Shown: positions 9,326-20,267, numbered from the stretch's first letter. The stretch: 64,000 bases of DNA from UBA7672 sp965279205 (GCA_965279205.1 OZ257144.1:3162001-3226000), one strand, 5' to 3'. Notes: generated by a model from the letters alone, not told the origin. Numbers and translations are program-made.

Positions 9326-10215
9326 GCGAGGCGGTATTCCGTTGCGAGGCCCGGCGGGCCGCTGGCTTTCACCCGCCCTGCCTCGACCAGATGGATCACA
9401 TGCGCCAGCACGGAGTGCGCGGCGGCAGGATGCAGGCGCTTGTCGACGTCCTTGTAGATCACCTTGACCATATCCGGGATGCGAGTGTCTCCGGCGCGAA
9501 GCCGCTCGACGATGGCTTCCTCTCTTGCGCGGCGATGGGCGGTGTAGGCGTCGATGAAGGGCGCAACATCCGTGACCGGCGGTCCGTGCGTTGGCCAGAG
9601 GATGGAGAAACCGCGGCGCCTTACCTTGTCGAGGCTGGCAAAATAATCGCCCATGTGCCCGGACGGCGGAGAGATCACGGTCGTCGACCAGCCCATGATG
9701 TGGTCGCCCGAGAACAGCGCATTCTCTTCCTTCAGCGCGAAGCAGATATGGTTCGAGATATGGCCGGGCGTGGTGATGGCCTCAAGCGTCCAGTCCGGGC
9801 CGCGAAAGATATCGCCATCCTTCACGAGGACATCGGGCACGAAGCCTGCTTCACCGCCCTCTTCAAGTTTCACTTCAGCTTCGGTCATCTCCGGCGCAGG
9901 CAGGCCGTAGACCTTGCATCCGGCCCATTCGGCCAGCGGATGCGCGAGCGGCGAATGATCGAGATGGGTGTGTGTGGTGAAGACATGCGTGATGCGCTCG
10001 CCCTTCACCGCCTGCTTCAGCGCCTCGAAGTGCTGGTCGATCACCGGGCCCGGATCGATCACCGCAATTTCGCCATTGCCGACAATGTAGACGCCAGTGC
10101 CCAGGTAGGTGAACGGCCCGGGGTTCTCCGCAATCACCCGGCGGATGCGCGGCGAGACGCGTGCGACCTCGCCATACTTGAACTGCAGATCGCGGACGAA
10201 CGGGATCCCGGCCAT
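9322..10215 (-). CDS. Metallo-beta-lactamase-fold hydrolase (LACTB2-like)
   Basis: A 297-residue hydrolase with the zinc-binding THTHLDH motif, later metal ligands in TTPGHISNH and FSGDHIMG, and a C-terminal winged-helix-like tail (ARVIHLVEAGRV type), as seen in LACTB2-like proteins. It sits 5 bp downstream of a TIGR01244 protein gene. That pairing matches known fused beta-lactamase hydrolase-like (Blh) proteins, in which the two domains are joined. Thioester or sulfur-compound hydrolysis is possible, but the substrate is not visible from sequence. Confidence 0.85.
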   Translation of the reverse strand: MAGIPFVRDLQFKYGEVARVSPRIRRVIAENPGPFTYLGTGVYIVGNGEIAVIDPGPVIDQHFEALKQAVKGERITHVFTTHTHLDHSPLAHPLAEWAGCKVYGLPAPEMTEAEVKLEEGGEAGFVPDVLVKDGDIFRGPDWTLEAITTPGHISNHICFALKEENALFSGDHIMGWSTTVISPPSGHMGDYFASLDKVRRRGFSILWPTHGPPVTDVAPFIDAYTAHRRAREEAIVERLRAGDTRIPDMVKVIYKDVDKRLHPAAAHSVLAHVIHLVEAGRVKASGPPGLATEYRLA

Positions 10216-10220
10216 GGCGG

Positions 10221-10637
10221 CTACCGCGCGCCGAGCTGGCGCAGCGCCGTCGCCATGGGCGACAGATCATAGCCAGCGTTCCCGGCCGCTTCGATGATTG
10301 CATCGACCGGCCCACCAGCACGCGCCTGCGCTATCGCCCAGGCCGTCACCGACCGCGTCCCGGACCGGCAGTAAGCGAGCGTCTTGCCGCCGGCCTTGCC
10401 GGCAGCCTCAACTGCTTCTTGCGTTGGCGGACCGACAAATGGCGCAAAGACGTAGGTCAGACCGGCAGCCTTCGCGGCTGCTTGGGCCTCGGCTGACGTC
10501 GCCTGCCCAGGCGCTTCGCCATCGGGGCGATTGTTGATGATGTGGCGGAACCCGAGATCGGCCAGTTCGACGAAATCTTCGATCTCCAGCTGCGGAGCGA
10601 CTGCAAACTGGTCCGTCACCTGCCTGATCTCAGCCAT
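10221..10637 (-). CDS. TIGR01244 family sulfur transferase / tyrosine-phosphatase-like protein
   Basis: A 138-residue DSP-like domain. The opening region with NNRPDGEAPGQ and the active-site loop YCRSGTRS are hallmarks of the TIGR01244 / beta-lactamase hydrolase-like N-domain. AGGAG precedes the ATG at 10637; an upstream in-frame extension lacks both a ribosome site and family similarity, so it was not used. It is the first gene of the operon with the metallo-hydrolase and histidine phosphatase. Family members are linked to sulfide metabolism or phosphatase activity; no choice can be made here. Confidence 0.85.
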   Translation of the reverse strand: MAEIRQVTDQFAVAPQLEIEDFVELADLGFRHIINNRPDGEAPGQATSAEAQAAAKAAGLTYVFAPFVGPPTQEAVEAAGKAGGKTLAYCRSGTRSVTAWAIAQARAGGPVDAIIEAAGNAGYDLSPMATALRQLGAR

Positions 10638-10816
10638 GATCGCTCCTTTATGTGCAGTCGGGCGCGGCAAATTTGCCTCCTTGCGCCCGAGCCTGCGATA
10701 CGCCTCATATAAGCCCGCTGTTGCAGAGGACGTAACCCCTGGCGCCGGATCAGTCTCGTTCTTCATCGCTAGCGCGCCTGGCGTCACGCATCCCCTGGGC
10801 CTACACGGGTCGCCGG

Positions 10817-11722
10817 GTGCTTGCGGCCATTCCCACCATGCTGGCGATCATCACCATCGCCTTCTTCATGATCCGCGCAGCGCCGGGCAATCCGTGGTCG
10901 GTCGACCGCAAGCTGCCGCCCGAAGTGGAAGCCAATCTCAAGGCCTCGATGGGCCTCGATAAGCCGATCCACGAACAGTATTTCAGCTATCTCGGCGGGG
11001 TTGTGACCGGCGATCTCGGCCCCTCGCTCAAGAACAAGGACAAGTCGGTCTCCGAACTCCTCGGCGAAGGCCTGCCGATCTCCGCAACCATCGGCGCGCT
11101 GGCGATCTCGATCGCGATCTTCTTCGGGGTGGGTCTCGGCGTCATCGCAGCCATGCGACAGAACTCGGCGGCCGACTATTCCGCCATGGGCATTGCCATG
11201 ATCGGGATTTCGATCCCGACTTTCGTGACAGGCCCCTTCCTCTCGCTTGTGTACGGCCTGTGGCTTGGCTGGTTCGCCGTGGCTGGCCTCGATCTGGGGG
11301 GGATGAATGTCTACAACCTCACCCTTCCCGTCCTCACCCTTGCCCTGCCGCAGATTGCGATCATCTCGCGCCTGATGCGCGCCTCGATGATCGAGGTGCT
11401 GCGCTCGAACTACATCCGGACGGCGCGAGCCAAGGGCCTCAGCGAACGGCGGATCATGCTGCGCCATGCGGCGCCAGCCGCTATTCTGCCTGTCGTAAGC
11501 TATCTTGGCCCGGCCATCGTCGGCGTCATCACCGGTTCGGTGGTTGTCGAGCGGGTGTTCGGCCTGCCGGGTGTCGGCCAGTCCTTCATCGATGGCGCCG
11601 TGACGCGCGACTACACACGCGTGATGGGAACCGTGATCCTCTATGGCGGGCTGATCATCATCTTCAACCTGATCGCCGACATCCTTTACGCGATCCTCGA
11701 TCCGAAGGTGCGCTACGAATGA
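10817..11722 (+). CDS. Peptide-type ABC transporter permease, DppB/OppB family
   Basis: About 301 residues with about six membrane segments and the EAA-loop region around YIRTARAKGLSERRIMLRHA. It forms the inner-membrane channel of an oligopeptide or nickel-type importer with the next gene (stop and start overlap). The start is uncertain: the only ATG/GTG/TTG available after the upstream in-frame stop at 10733 is the GTG at 10817. However, the preceding codons read AYTGRRV, which resembles the normal family N-terminus ahead of the first membrane helix. A rare start (for example CTG at 10778) is therefore possible. No ATPase gene is adjacent. Confidence 0.9.
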   Translation: MLAAIPTMLAIITIAFFMIRAAPGNPWSVDRKLPPEVEANLKASMGLDKPIHEQYFSYLGGVVTGDLGPSLKNKDKSVSELLGEGLPISATIGALAISIAIFFGVGLGVIAAMRQNSAADYSAMGIAMIGISIPTFVTGPFLSLVYGLWLGWFAVAGLDLGGMNVYNLTLPVLTLALPQIAIISRLMRASMIEVLRSNYIRTARAKGLSERRIMLRHAAPAAILPVVSYLGPAIVGVITGSVVVERVFGLPGVGQSFIDGAVTRDYTRVMGTVILYGGLIIIFNLIADILYAILDPKVRYE

Positions 11723-12621
11723 TGACGGTCGCCGCGCCCTCCGAGAATGCTGACCTGATGAACCGCGCAGCGGTCAAAGGCCGCTCGCTGTGGGACGACT
11801 CTCGCCGGCGCCTGCTTTCTAACAAGGCCGCCATGGCTGGTTTCGTCGTGCTCAGCATTCTGGTGCTGGTCGCGATCGTCGGACCGCTGGTCTGGCCGCA
11901 TGATTTCTCGAAACAGTACCGGGACCTGCGCGAACTGCCGCCGACGCTGGAAAACATGCACTGGCTCGGCACCGACATTTACGGCCGTGACATGGTTGCC
12001 CGCATCATGACAGGGTTGCGCGTCTCGCTTGCCGTCGGCGCGATCGCAACCTTCGTCAGCCTCGTCATCGGCGTGGCTTGGGGCGCGATTGCCGGCTTTG
12101 CTGGCGGGCGCGTTGACCAGCTGATGATGCGTTTCGTCGACGTGATGTACGCGATGCCCTTCATCTTCTTCGTCATTCTCGTCACCGTGGTTTTCGGCAG
12201 CCATATCTTCCTGATCTTCCTCGCCATTGGCGCGGTCGAATGGATGACGATGGCGCGTATCGTGCGCGGCCAGACGCTGATGCTGAAGCAGAAGGAATTC
12301 GTGGAAGCCGCACGCGCCGCCGGCGTGAAGCCGATCGGCCTGATCGTGCGTCACATCCTGCCCAACCTGCTCGGACCGGTTGCCGTCTATGTGACGCTGA
12401 CGATGCCCGTGGTGATCCTGCAGGAGAGTTTCCTCTCCTTCATCGGCCTGGGCGTACAGGAACCGCTGACATCGCTCGGCCGCCTGATCTCGGATGGCCA
12501 GAAGGAACTCGGCAGCCCGTGGATGCTGTTCGCACCGGCCGTCACCATGGTGATCACGCTGTTCTCGCTGAACTTCATCGGCGACGGCCTGCGCGACGCC
12601 TTCGATCCCAAGGACCGCTAG
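11719..12621 (+). CDS. Peptide-type ABC transporter permease, DppC/OppC family
   Basis: A 300-residue inner-membrane permease with a first membrane helix at about 37-58, the family signature HWLGTDIYGRDMVARI, and an EAA loop (EFVEAARAAGVKPIGLIVRH). It starts with ATGATG overlapping the DppB-type stop, so translation is coupled. A compatible solute-binding lipoprotein is encoded 3.4 kb downstream on the same strand, after six opposite-strand genes. ATP-binding subunits DppD/F are not in the window and must be encoded elsewhere if this importer works. Confidence 0.92.
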   Translation: MMTVAAPSENADLMNRAAVKGRSLWDDSRRRLLSNKAAMAGFVVLSILVLVAIVGPLVWPHDFSKQYRDLRELPPTLENMHWLGTDIYGRDMVARIMTGLRVSLAVGAIATFVSLVIGVAWGAIAGFAGGRVDQLMMRFVDVMYAMPFIFFVILVTVVFGSHIFLIFLAIGAVEWMTMARIVRGQTLMLKQKEFVEAARAAGVKPIGLIVRHILPNLLGPVAVYVTLTMPVVILQESFLSFIGLGVQEPLTSLGRLISDGQKELGSPWMLFAPAVTMVITLFSLNFIGDGLRDAFDPKDR

Positions 12622-13178
12622 CTACACTTCGCCGCCAGCTTTGCCTGCGCCGCGCGGGCGAGCTTGTTGGCCTCAGGCAGTTTTGACAGATCGAACGCGG
12701 CACTCGACTGAAGTTCGCCCTTCTTGTCGATCAGATCGATCACCAGTTCACTCGGCCACTTGTCCTTCAGGCTTGTTGCGAGCCCGGCCTCGCCCTTCCC
12801 GGATTCGCTGGCCTCCCAGGTGAGCGTGGCGCCGCCCTTGGCCTTTGCCCGCACGCGCACGTCGGTCATCGGCCGCACCTTGCCTGTCTTTGGATCGTTC
12901 ATGCGCGTGAAGCTGACAATGGCGCCGACCGGACCAAGCATGGCGCCATCAGATCCGGATCTGAAATCAAGCATCAATGCCGGGCGCCCGAAATAATCTG
13001 ATCGATGGCCGACATCTTCCTTGCGCTCCGGCACCCAGACCAGCGTGACGGGACCACCATCCTTCTGGGCGATCACCTCGCCGATGTCGCTGCTGGCGCT
13101 GGCCTCGCATGCTGGCGGCTGCGCGAGCGCAGGCGCCGTTATCAGGGCTGTGGCAATCGACAGAAGGAACAGACGCAT
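12618..13178 (-). CDS. Secreted protein of unknown function
   Basis: A 186-residue protein with a clear Sec signal peptide (MRLFLLSIATALITAPALAQ), so it is periplasmic or exported. The mature part contains a VTLVWVPERKED segment, a predicted beta-rich middle, and single cysteines near each end (ACEAS and AAKCS) that might form a disulfide. I do not recognise a family. GAGGA precedes the ATG. The 3' end overlaps that of the DppC-type permease by 4 bp, convergently, so it is not part of the transporter operon. Confidence 0.75.
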   Translation of the reverse strand: MRLFLLSIATALITAPALAQPPACEASASSDIGEVIAQKDGGPVTLVWVPERKEDVGHRSDYFGRPALMLDFRSGSDGAMLGPVGAIVSFTRMNDPKTGKVRPMTDVRVRAKAKGGATLTWEASESGKGEAGLATSLKDKWPSELVIDLIDKKGELQSSAAFDLSKLPEANKLARAAQAKLAAKCS

Positions 13179-13254
13179 GGCAGTCCTCGCTTGCGCGAAG
13201 ACTGCGCCTGCCGTCCCGCTCCGTCCACTCCCTGCCCGCAGCACAGCTGCTCGA

Positions 13255-13608
13255 TCAGGGGATGACGGGAGTGTCGCCATTCATCTCGACCAGGCCCATC
13301 CGGTTGCCGGCCGGATCGGTGAAAAGACCAAGCACCACGACGCCTTTGACTTCGAACCGCGGCGCAACGACCTTGCCGCCGTGAGCGATGACCTGCTCCA
13401 GCGATGCCTTCACGTCGGGCACGCCCAGATAGATCATCCGCTCCATCGGGTCTGGCCTGAGAATGCCGTTTAGCACCGGCCCGGACACAGGCACGGAAAG
13501 CGTGCCGCCCGGCCCGGCTTTCCAGTCGAACACGGCTTCATAGAAGGCCTGCTGGCCGGCGAGATCAGGTCCGGCGATGTCGAAGAAAACGATGGGCGCG
13601 GGGTTCAT
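13255..13608 (-). CDS. VOC (glyoxalase/bleomycin-resistance fold) family protein
   Basis: A 117-residue single-module VOC protein. It opens with IVFFDIAGPDLAGQQAFYEAVF, the usual first beta-alpha unit, and ends with LFTDPAGNRMGLVEMN, matching the metal-binding glutamate strand of the second module. AAGGAC precedes the ATG. Such proteins act as dioxygenases, glyoxalases or antibiotic-binding proteins; the substrate is not deducible. Confidence 0.85.
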   Translation of the reverse strand: MNPAPIVFFDIAGPDLAGQQAFYEAVFDWKAGPGGTLSVPVSGPVLNGILRPDPMERMIYLGVPDVKASLEQVIAHGGKVVAPRFEVKGVVVLGLFTDPAGNRMGLVEMNGDTPVIP

Positions 13609-13691
13609 GCTTGTCCTTGCTGTGCATTGACTGGAGCGGCGAGTAGAAAGGCGATGAGCGACGAGAGCGGGATGCGCATGCGGCCGCTTGT

Positions 13692-14240
13692 TCAAGCGGC
13701 GGCAGGGCGGGCGGGCATGAAGCGGCTGTTGCGCAGCAGGGCGGCGCAAATCAACGACACCAGCACGCCGACCGGGAACATCTCGATATAGGTGATCGCC
13801 CAGCGCACCGGCGCCACCCCGTACATCTTCGCGAGCCCGTCGGCGTCGGCGATGACCTTTTGGATTTCCGCCTCGGAGGCGCCGCGCGCCTGGGCCTCCG
13901 CCAGCATCGATTCACGCATCAGGGCCGGGAAATCGAGCTTCGTCATCGTCAGCACGATCTCCCAGGCGATAACCCAGCCGAGCGAGGCGATGGCGGCGAT
14001 GGCGACGCCCACGCCAAAGGCAGGGAAGAACTTGATGACGCCGCCCAGCGCATTGTCACGGTGCGCCTTGACGCCAATGAAAACCACAGCCAGGGCGACA
14101 AGCTGGGTAAGATAGCCGACCACCACTCCGTTCTCGGGCGGTGTCTGGCCGCCGTCAGCCCAGGTGAGCGTGCCAGCCACCATGAAGGCTCCGACGATCA
14201 AGGCGCCGATGACGCCGTAAATTACGATTCTGCGGAGCAT
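13692..14240 (-). CDS. DUF4199-family membrane protein
   Basis: A 182-residue inner-membrane protein with four predicted membrane helices and a charged loop (ALMRESMLAEAQARGASEAEIQ) between the third and fourth. The IYGVIGALIVGAF opening and GVKAHRD after the second helix fit DUF4199. It lies 120 bp downstream of a membrane-tethered LuxR gene on the same strand, so the two may form a small regulatory unit. The function of the family is unknown. Confidence 0.75.
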   Translation of the reverse strand: MLRRIVIYGVIGALIVGAFMVAGTLTWADGGQTPPENGVVVGYLTQLVALAVVFIGVKAHRDNALGGVIKFFPAFGVGVAIAAIASLGWVIAWEIVLTMTKLDFPALMRESMLAEAQARGASEAEIQKVIADADGLAKMYGVAPVRWAITYIEMFPVGVLVSLICAALLRNSRFMPARPAAA

Positions 14241-14360
14241 GGGTGTCCCCTTGTGCTGTGGGTTGAGGTGAGCTGATCCCTGATGTGTTCCCCGCGCCAG
14301 CTCAATCGCCCGAAAGGGTGATTTTCGTGAATCACCCCAAATCCGGCGCGTTACACGACG

Positions 14361-14774
14361 TTACTTCAACATCCCCAGTTCGCGCGCGCGCAGGATCGCC
14401 TCGGTTCGCCGGCTGACCTCCAGCTTCTCATAGAGCTTCGCCAGATGGGTCTTCACAGTGTTGGGTGAGACGTTGAGCCGGCCAGCAATGCCCTTGTTGG
14501 ATTCGCCGGCCGCCAGCAGCTCCAGCACCTCGAATTCCCTTTCACTGATGCCCAGCGTCTTCTGGACTGTCGTGTTGGCGACGAACTCCGTCGCTGGTTG
14601 TCGCCGGAACAGCCGCGCGCCGACCCATATGCCGAGACCCATGAAGCCGAGCGCCAGCAGGCCGAGATAGACCTCGCCTGGGTGAGTGCGGGCCAGCAGG
14701 TTGTATTGCAGCCATTGGAGACAAAAGGCGGCGGCGGCCAGGATCAGCCCGTAGATCAGGACGGTCTTGAGCAC
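14361..14774 (-). CDS. Membrane-anchored LuxR-type transcriptional regulator
   Basis: A 137-residue protein with two N-terminal membrane helices (about 5-20 and 35-53) followed by a complete LuxR helix-turn-helix: ISEREFEVLELLAAG, then NVSPNTVKTHLAKLYEKL. There is no receiver or autoinducer domain, so the DNA-binding domain is held at the membrane. The start is a GTG with GGGAGGGG just upstream. It is followed by the DUF4199 gene, which may supply a sensing partner. Partner and targets are inference. Confidence 0.85.
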   Translation of the reverse strand: MLKTVLIYGLILAAAAFCLQWLQYNLLARTHPGEVYLGLLALGFMGLGIWVGARLFRRQPATEFVANTTVQKTLGISEREFEVLELLAAGESNKGIAGRLNVSPNTVKTHLAKLYEKLEVSRRTEAILRARELGMLK

Positions 14775-14795
14775 TGTCCCCTCCCAACCCCGCCC

Positions 14796-15356
14796 CTACT
14801 CGATCCGCCTGACGCGCACAGCTGTTCGTCCACCCGCCTTCAGCATGAAGCTGCCGACCGACGCCTTGCGGATTTCAGCGGTCATCGGCGTCTTGGTGAG
14901 CGTGCCGAGATCGTAGGTATCGATCTGTTGCCAGACCTGGCCGTTGTCCATCGTGAAACGGTAGGTGCCGTTGGGAAGCTTCTTCAGCGATGTGATGGTG
15001 AGGATGATGTTGTCGAGAGCCTGCGGCGCTGGAGCAGGCGCCGTTGCCGCCGCTGTGGAGTTCGCGACTGGCGACGCAGCGGCCGCCGTGCTTCGTGCAA
15101 GCTCACTCAGGGATGGAGTCGGCAAGCCGAACGCCTCCTTCTCGGCCTTCTCGATCTGCGCCCGGCTGACGACGGCGACGCCGCCGCTGGCTTGCGCCTG
15201 TTTCAAGCTGGCGACGGCGCCATCGAAGCAGGCCAACCGCGCGGCACCATCAGCAATGTCAGCGCAGGCATAGACCTTCGTCAGTGGCGCCTCCTGGGCG
15301 AAGGACGGAGCAGCGAACAGGACGACGGCAAGACAGGCGGCGATGCGCATGGACAT
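14796..15356 (-). CDS. Periplasmic protein of unknown function, paralogue of the upstream neighbour
   Basis: A 186-residue protein with a signal peptide ending ...PSFAQ, a cysteine pair in the pattern YACADIADGAARLACFDG, a low-complexity alanine-rich linker, and a C-terminal beta domain with YRFTMDNGQVWQQ and MLKAGGRTAVRVRRIE. The preceding gene encodes a protein with the same order of elements, 5 bp away, so this is a tandem duplication. No enzyme motifs are seen; an envelope-binding or small SH3/OB-like fold is possible. Confidence 0.75.
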   Translation of the reverse strand: MSMRIAACLAVVLFAAPSFAQEAPLTKVYACADIADGAARLACFDGAVASLKQAQASGGVAVVSRAQIEKAEKEAFGLPTPSLSELARSTAAAASPVANSTAAATAPAPAPQALDNIILTITSLKKLPNGTYRFTMDNGQVWQQIDTYDLGTLTKTPMTAEIRKASVGSFMLKAGGRTAVRVRRIE

Positions 15357-15360
15357 TTCC

Positions 15361-15864
15361 CTAGTTCATCCGCTGGACGCGAACAGCCCGCGAGTTGCCA
15401 AGCGTCAGCAGATAGCTTCCGAGCGAGGCCTCGCGGATCTGCGCGGTCCACGGGCCGCTACCAATGGCACGCAGCTTCGTTGTGTCCGTCTGTTTCCAGA
15501 TCTGGCCGTTCTCCATGGTGAAACGGTATTTGCCGTCGGCCGACTGGGTGATCGATTTCACGGGCAGATTTACCTCTGTGACTTCCGTGTCCTTCGCAGC
15601 TTTCGCCGCAGCCACCTGCTCCGGCGTCGCAACAGGCGCGGTCAGCGCTGATTGAGGCGGCGCCGCAGGCGAGGGCTTTGCGACGCTGGCAACTGCCGGA
15701 GACCGGCCCTTCTTCAGATCGGGAACCAGCGCATCGAAGCAGGCATGCCTTTGAGCGGCATCGTCTATGACGGCGCAATCTTCCGCGCGATCTAGCAATG
15801 ATGGCGGTTGCGCCAACGCGGCGCCTGAAACCAGCATGAATGGAAGCACAACAAGCCAACGCAT
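15361..15864 (-). CDS. Periplasmic protein of unknown function, paralogue of the downstream neighbour
   Basis: A 167-residue protein with signal peptide MRWLVVLPFMLVSGAALAQ, a cysteine pair in the pattern DCAVIDDAAQRHACFDAL, a proline/alanine linker, and a C-terminal domain with YRFTMENGQIWKQTDT and GNSRAVRVQRMN. These motifs align one-for-one with the adjacent 186-residue protein, although the linker differs. The two genes are probably co-transcribed. I do not recognise a function. Confidence 0.75.
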   Translation of the reverse strand: MRWLVVLPFMLVSGAALAQPPSLLDRAEDCAVIDDAAQRHACFDALVPDLKKGRSPAVASVAKPSPAAPPQSALTAPVATPEQVAAAKAAKDTEVTEVNLPVKSITQSADGKYRFTMENGQIWKQTDTTKLRAIGSGPWTAQIREASLGSYLLTLGNSRAVRVQRMN

Positions 15865-15998
15865 TGGTCAAACTCTTCGTTACAGCCCTCAGGGACGCAA
15901 GGGCCTTTCAATCGGAACCACTCTGACGCTAGTTTCCCCGCGAGAAAAGACGCTTGGCGCCGTTGGCCCATGCGGATCGAGGTTAACTGGGAGCAGCT

Positions 15999-17618
15999 AT
16001 GCGTTCGAGGTCCGGAATTCTTGTCAGCGTGCTCGCAGGTGTGCTTGCGCTATCGGCCTGCGGTGGAAGCAAAAACGCTTCTGCAGGCTCGGAAACCACC
16101 TTCCGCCGTGGCATTGGCGCCAAACCGGACTCGGTCGACCCCCACAAAGCCCAGGGCACGTGGGAGAACGACATAATCGGCGACATGTTCATCGGCCTTT
16201 TCACCGAGGACGCGAAATCGCACCCGATTCCCGGCATTGCCGAAAGCTGGACGGTCTCCGACGACCAGCTGACCTGGACGTTCAAGCTGCGCCAAACCAA
16301 GTGGTCGGATGGCGCCCCTCTCACGGCGAATGATTTCGTCTTCTCGCTGCGCCGCCTGCTCGATCCCAAGACGCTCGGTGCAGTCTACGCCTCGATCCAG
16401 TACCCGATCTTCAACGCGGAAAAAGTGAATGGCGGCGCGTTGCCGCTTGAAGACCTCGGCGTCAAGGCGATCGACGACTACACGCTCGAGGTCAAGCTGG
16501 AGCATCCGGCGCCCTACCTGCCTGGGCTGCTAAAGCATTATACTGCCTTCCCGGTACCCAAGCACGTCATCGACAAAGTCGGCGACAAGTGGGTCCGACC
16601 GGAGAACATCGTCGTCAACGGACCATTCAAGGTCGCGGAAATCCGGGACGGCGACTACGTCCGCTCGGTCAGGAACGAAAGCTATGAGGATGTAGCCAAC
16701 GTCTGCTTCAGCACGGTGATCTACTATGTTCAGGCCGATCACGACACGATGGTACGCCGCGCCCAGGCCGGCGACATCGACATGAACAACTCCTTCCCCA
16801 CCGGTCAGCTTTCGGAAACCGAGAAGAAACTGCCCGGCTGGCCGCGCGTCGCGCCGATGATGGCGACGACCTATGTCGCCGCCAACGTCACCAAGGCGCC
16901 GTTCGACGACATGCGCGTGCGCAAGGCGCTCGCGCTGGCGATGGACCGCGAATACATCACGAAAGAGATTCTCAAAGGCGGCGAGCTTCCCGCTTATGGC
17001 TTCGTTCCAGAAGGTCTCAACGGCTATCCTGATCCAGCCGAGTTTGCCTGGAAGAGTGAGCCGCGAGAGCAGCGCCTCAAGGAAGCCGCCGAACTTCTGA
17101 CGCAGGCCGGCTACGGACCCAAGAAGCCTCTGGAGTTCGAGTATATCTTCCGCGCCTCCGGCAATAATCCACGCATCGCGCCTGTGCTGCAGGACAACTG
17201 GGCCGACATCGCGGACTGGGTGCACCCCGAAATTCGCCAGGTCGAAACCAAGGAACTCTATAAGCAGCTGCAGTCGAAGGATTTCATCCTGTCCGACGCC
17301 GGCTGGGTCGCGGACTACAACGACGCCTACAACTTCCTCTACCTGCTGGATTCACGCACGGGGCCGATGAACTATGGCGGCTATACTAACCCGGAATACG
17401 ACAAGCTGATCGACGCCTCCAACGTCGAGCTTGATCCGGCCAAGCGCGCCGCCTTGCTGCATCAGGCTGAAACGTTGATGCTGTCGGAAACCGGCGTCCT
17501 GCCGCTGCTGACCCGCGTGACGCAGGATATCGTCTCTCCGACGATCACGGGCTACGAGGACAATCCGGAAGACATCCATCGCACGCGTTACATGTGCCGA
17601 CAGAAAAGTAGCAGCTAG
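15999..17618 (+). CDS. Peptide ABC transporter substrate-binding lipoprotein (OppA/DppA family 5)
   Basis: A 539-residue periplasmic binding lipoprotein with lipobox LSAC near residue 20. The family-5 start RRGIGAKPDSVDPHKAQG and body segments AESWTVSDDQLTWTFKLRQ and RKALALAMDREYI are typical of oligopeptide-binding proteins of the E. coli OppA type. GGGAG precedes the ATG. It probably feeds the DppB/DppC-like permeases encoded upstream on the same strand, despite the intervening opposite-strand genes. Peptide uptake is the likely role. Confidence 0.93.
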   Translation: MRSRSGILVSVLAGVLALSACGGSKNASAGSETTFRRGIGAKPDSVDPHKAQGTWENDIIGDMFIGLFTEDAKSHPIPGIAESWTVSDDQLTWTFKLRQTKWSDGAPLTANDFVFSLRRLLDPKTLGAVYASIQYPIFNAEKVNGGALPLEDLGVKAIDDYTLEVKLEHPAPYLPGLLKHYTAFPVPKHVIDKVGDKWVRPENIVVNGPFKVAEIRDGDYVRSVRNESYEDVANVCFSTVIYYVQADHDTMVRRAQAGDIDMNNSFPTGQLSETEKKLPGWPRVAPMMATTYVAANVTKAPFDDMRVRKALALAMDREYITKEILKGGELPAYGFVPEGLNGYPDPAEFAWKSEPREQRLKEAAELLTQAGYGPKKPLEFEYIFRASGNNPRIAPVLQDNWADIADWVHPEIRQVETKELYKQLQSKDFILSDAGWVADYNDAYNFLYLLDSRTGPMNYGGYTNPEYDKLIDASNVELDPAKRAALLHQAETLMLSETGVLPLLTRVTQDIVSPTITGYEDNPEDIHRTRYMCRQKSSS

Positions 17619-18426
17619 CGCAGCTGCAGCGCGATCTCGTCGATGATCTGTTTCACCTGTGTCGCGTTCTCGCCCATGTCACGGCCGGGCGTGCGGCTGG
17701 TGGAGCGGACATCGACGCGTGCGCCGGTTTCCTGGGGCGTCACGCGAACGGCGATGTCGTAGACGAGATCGTACCAGGGCGAATGGTAGACGGCTTCCAT
17801 GACGCCGCCCGGTGGATCGCTCATCATGACGTCCCAGCCCATCCGCTGGGCGGCCTTGGTAGCGGCGACGGTCGCTTCGGGGGCTGACTGTTTCACCATC
17901 AGCGGCTGGATGTCTGTGTAGAATTTCGACTGCGCCTCGGCATAGGACATGCCTGTCCATTTGCCCTCGCCCTCGCCTACGACGGCATCGTCGCGCACGC
18001 GCACAGCCTCTTCCGCTTCGCGCGCCCTGAGCAGTTTTTCGGTGAACGCGACCGGCAAGCTCCAGTCGGTCTGCACATCGTTGATCGGCGGCAGGTCAGC
18101 GCGCAGCACCTGCTGGCCATAGAGCGTGCCGCCGGCGACGCCGGCGGGCGCCATTGCGAGCACACCGGCAATGGCGGCGCGCTGCTTCTTGCCAAGAAGC
18201 GCCATCAGGAAGCCAATCAGCGCGAGTGTGCCAGCGCCGGCCATGACATACATCGCCCACTGCTGCAGGCCGTAGCGCGCGCCATCGAGGTCGATGAGGC
18301 CCAAGCGATAGAGTGTCGGCCCGGCGAAGAGCAGCAGCGCACCGACCGCAAGCAACAGGACCGCCAGCGCAAGCACGCCTACGCGGACACGTCCGCTCTT
18401 GCGCGCCGGCGCTGCTTCAGCCTCGC

Positions 18427-18430
<4 letters not shown>
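17615..18430 (-). CDS. DUF1499-domain membrane protein
   Basis: A 271-residue protein with three predicted N-terminal membrane helices (about 17-38, 57-78 and 85-105) and a soluble C-terminal DUF1499 domain. The C-terminal domain contains PPINDVQTDW and, near the end, SPWYDLVYDIAVRV with RSTSRTPGRDMGENATQVK, the region best conserved in the family. It overlaps the stop of the upstream acyl-CoA synthetase by 4 bp, so the two are co-transcribed. The function of DUF1499 is not established. Confidence 0.85.
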
Positions 18431-20175
<1,745 letters not shown>

Positions 20176-20267
20176 CGACCGCCTCCCGTGCGCGCTTCAT
20201 TTGCGCTATCGGGAACTCTTCTAGACGCCGTCACGTATCGCGGCAATTCTTTAGGGGGGTCACAAGC

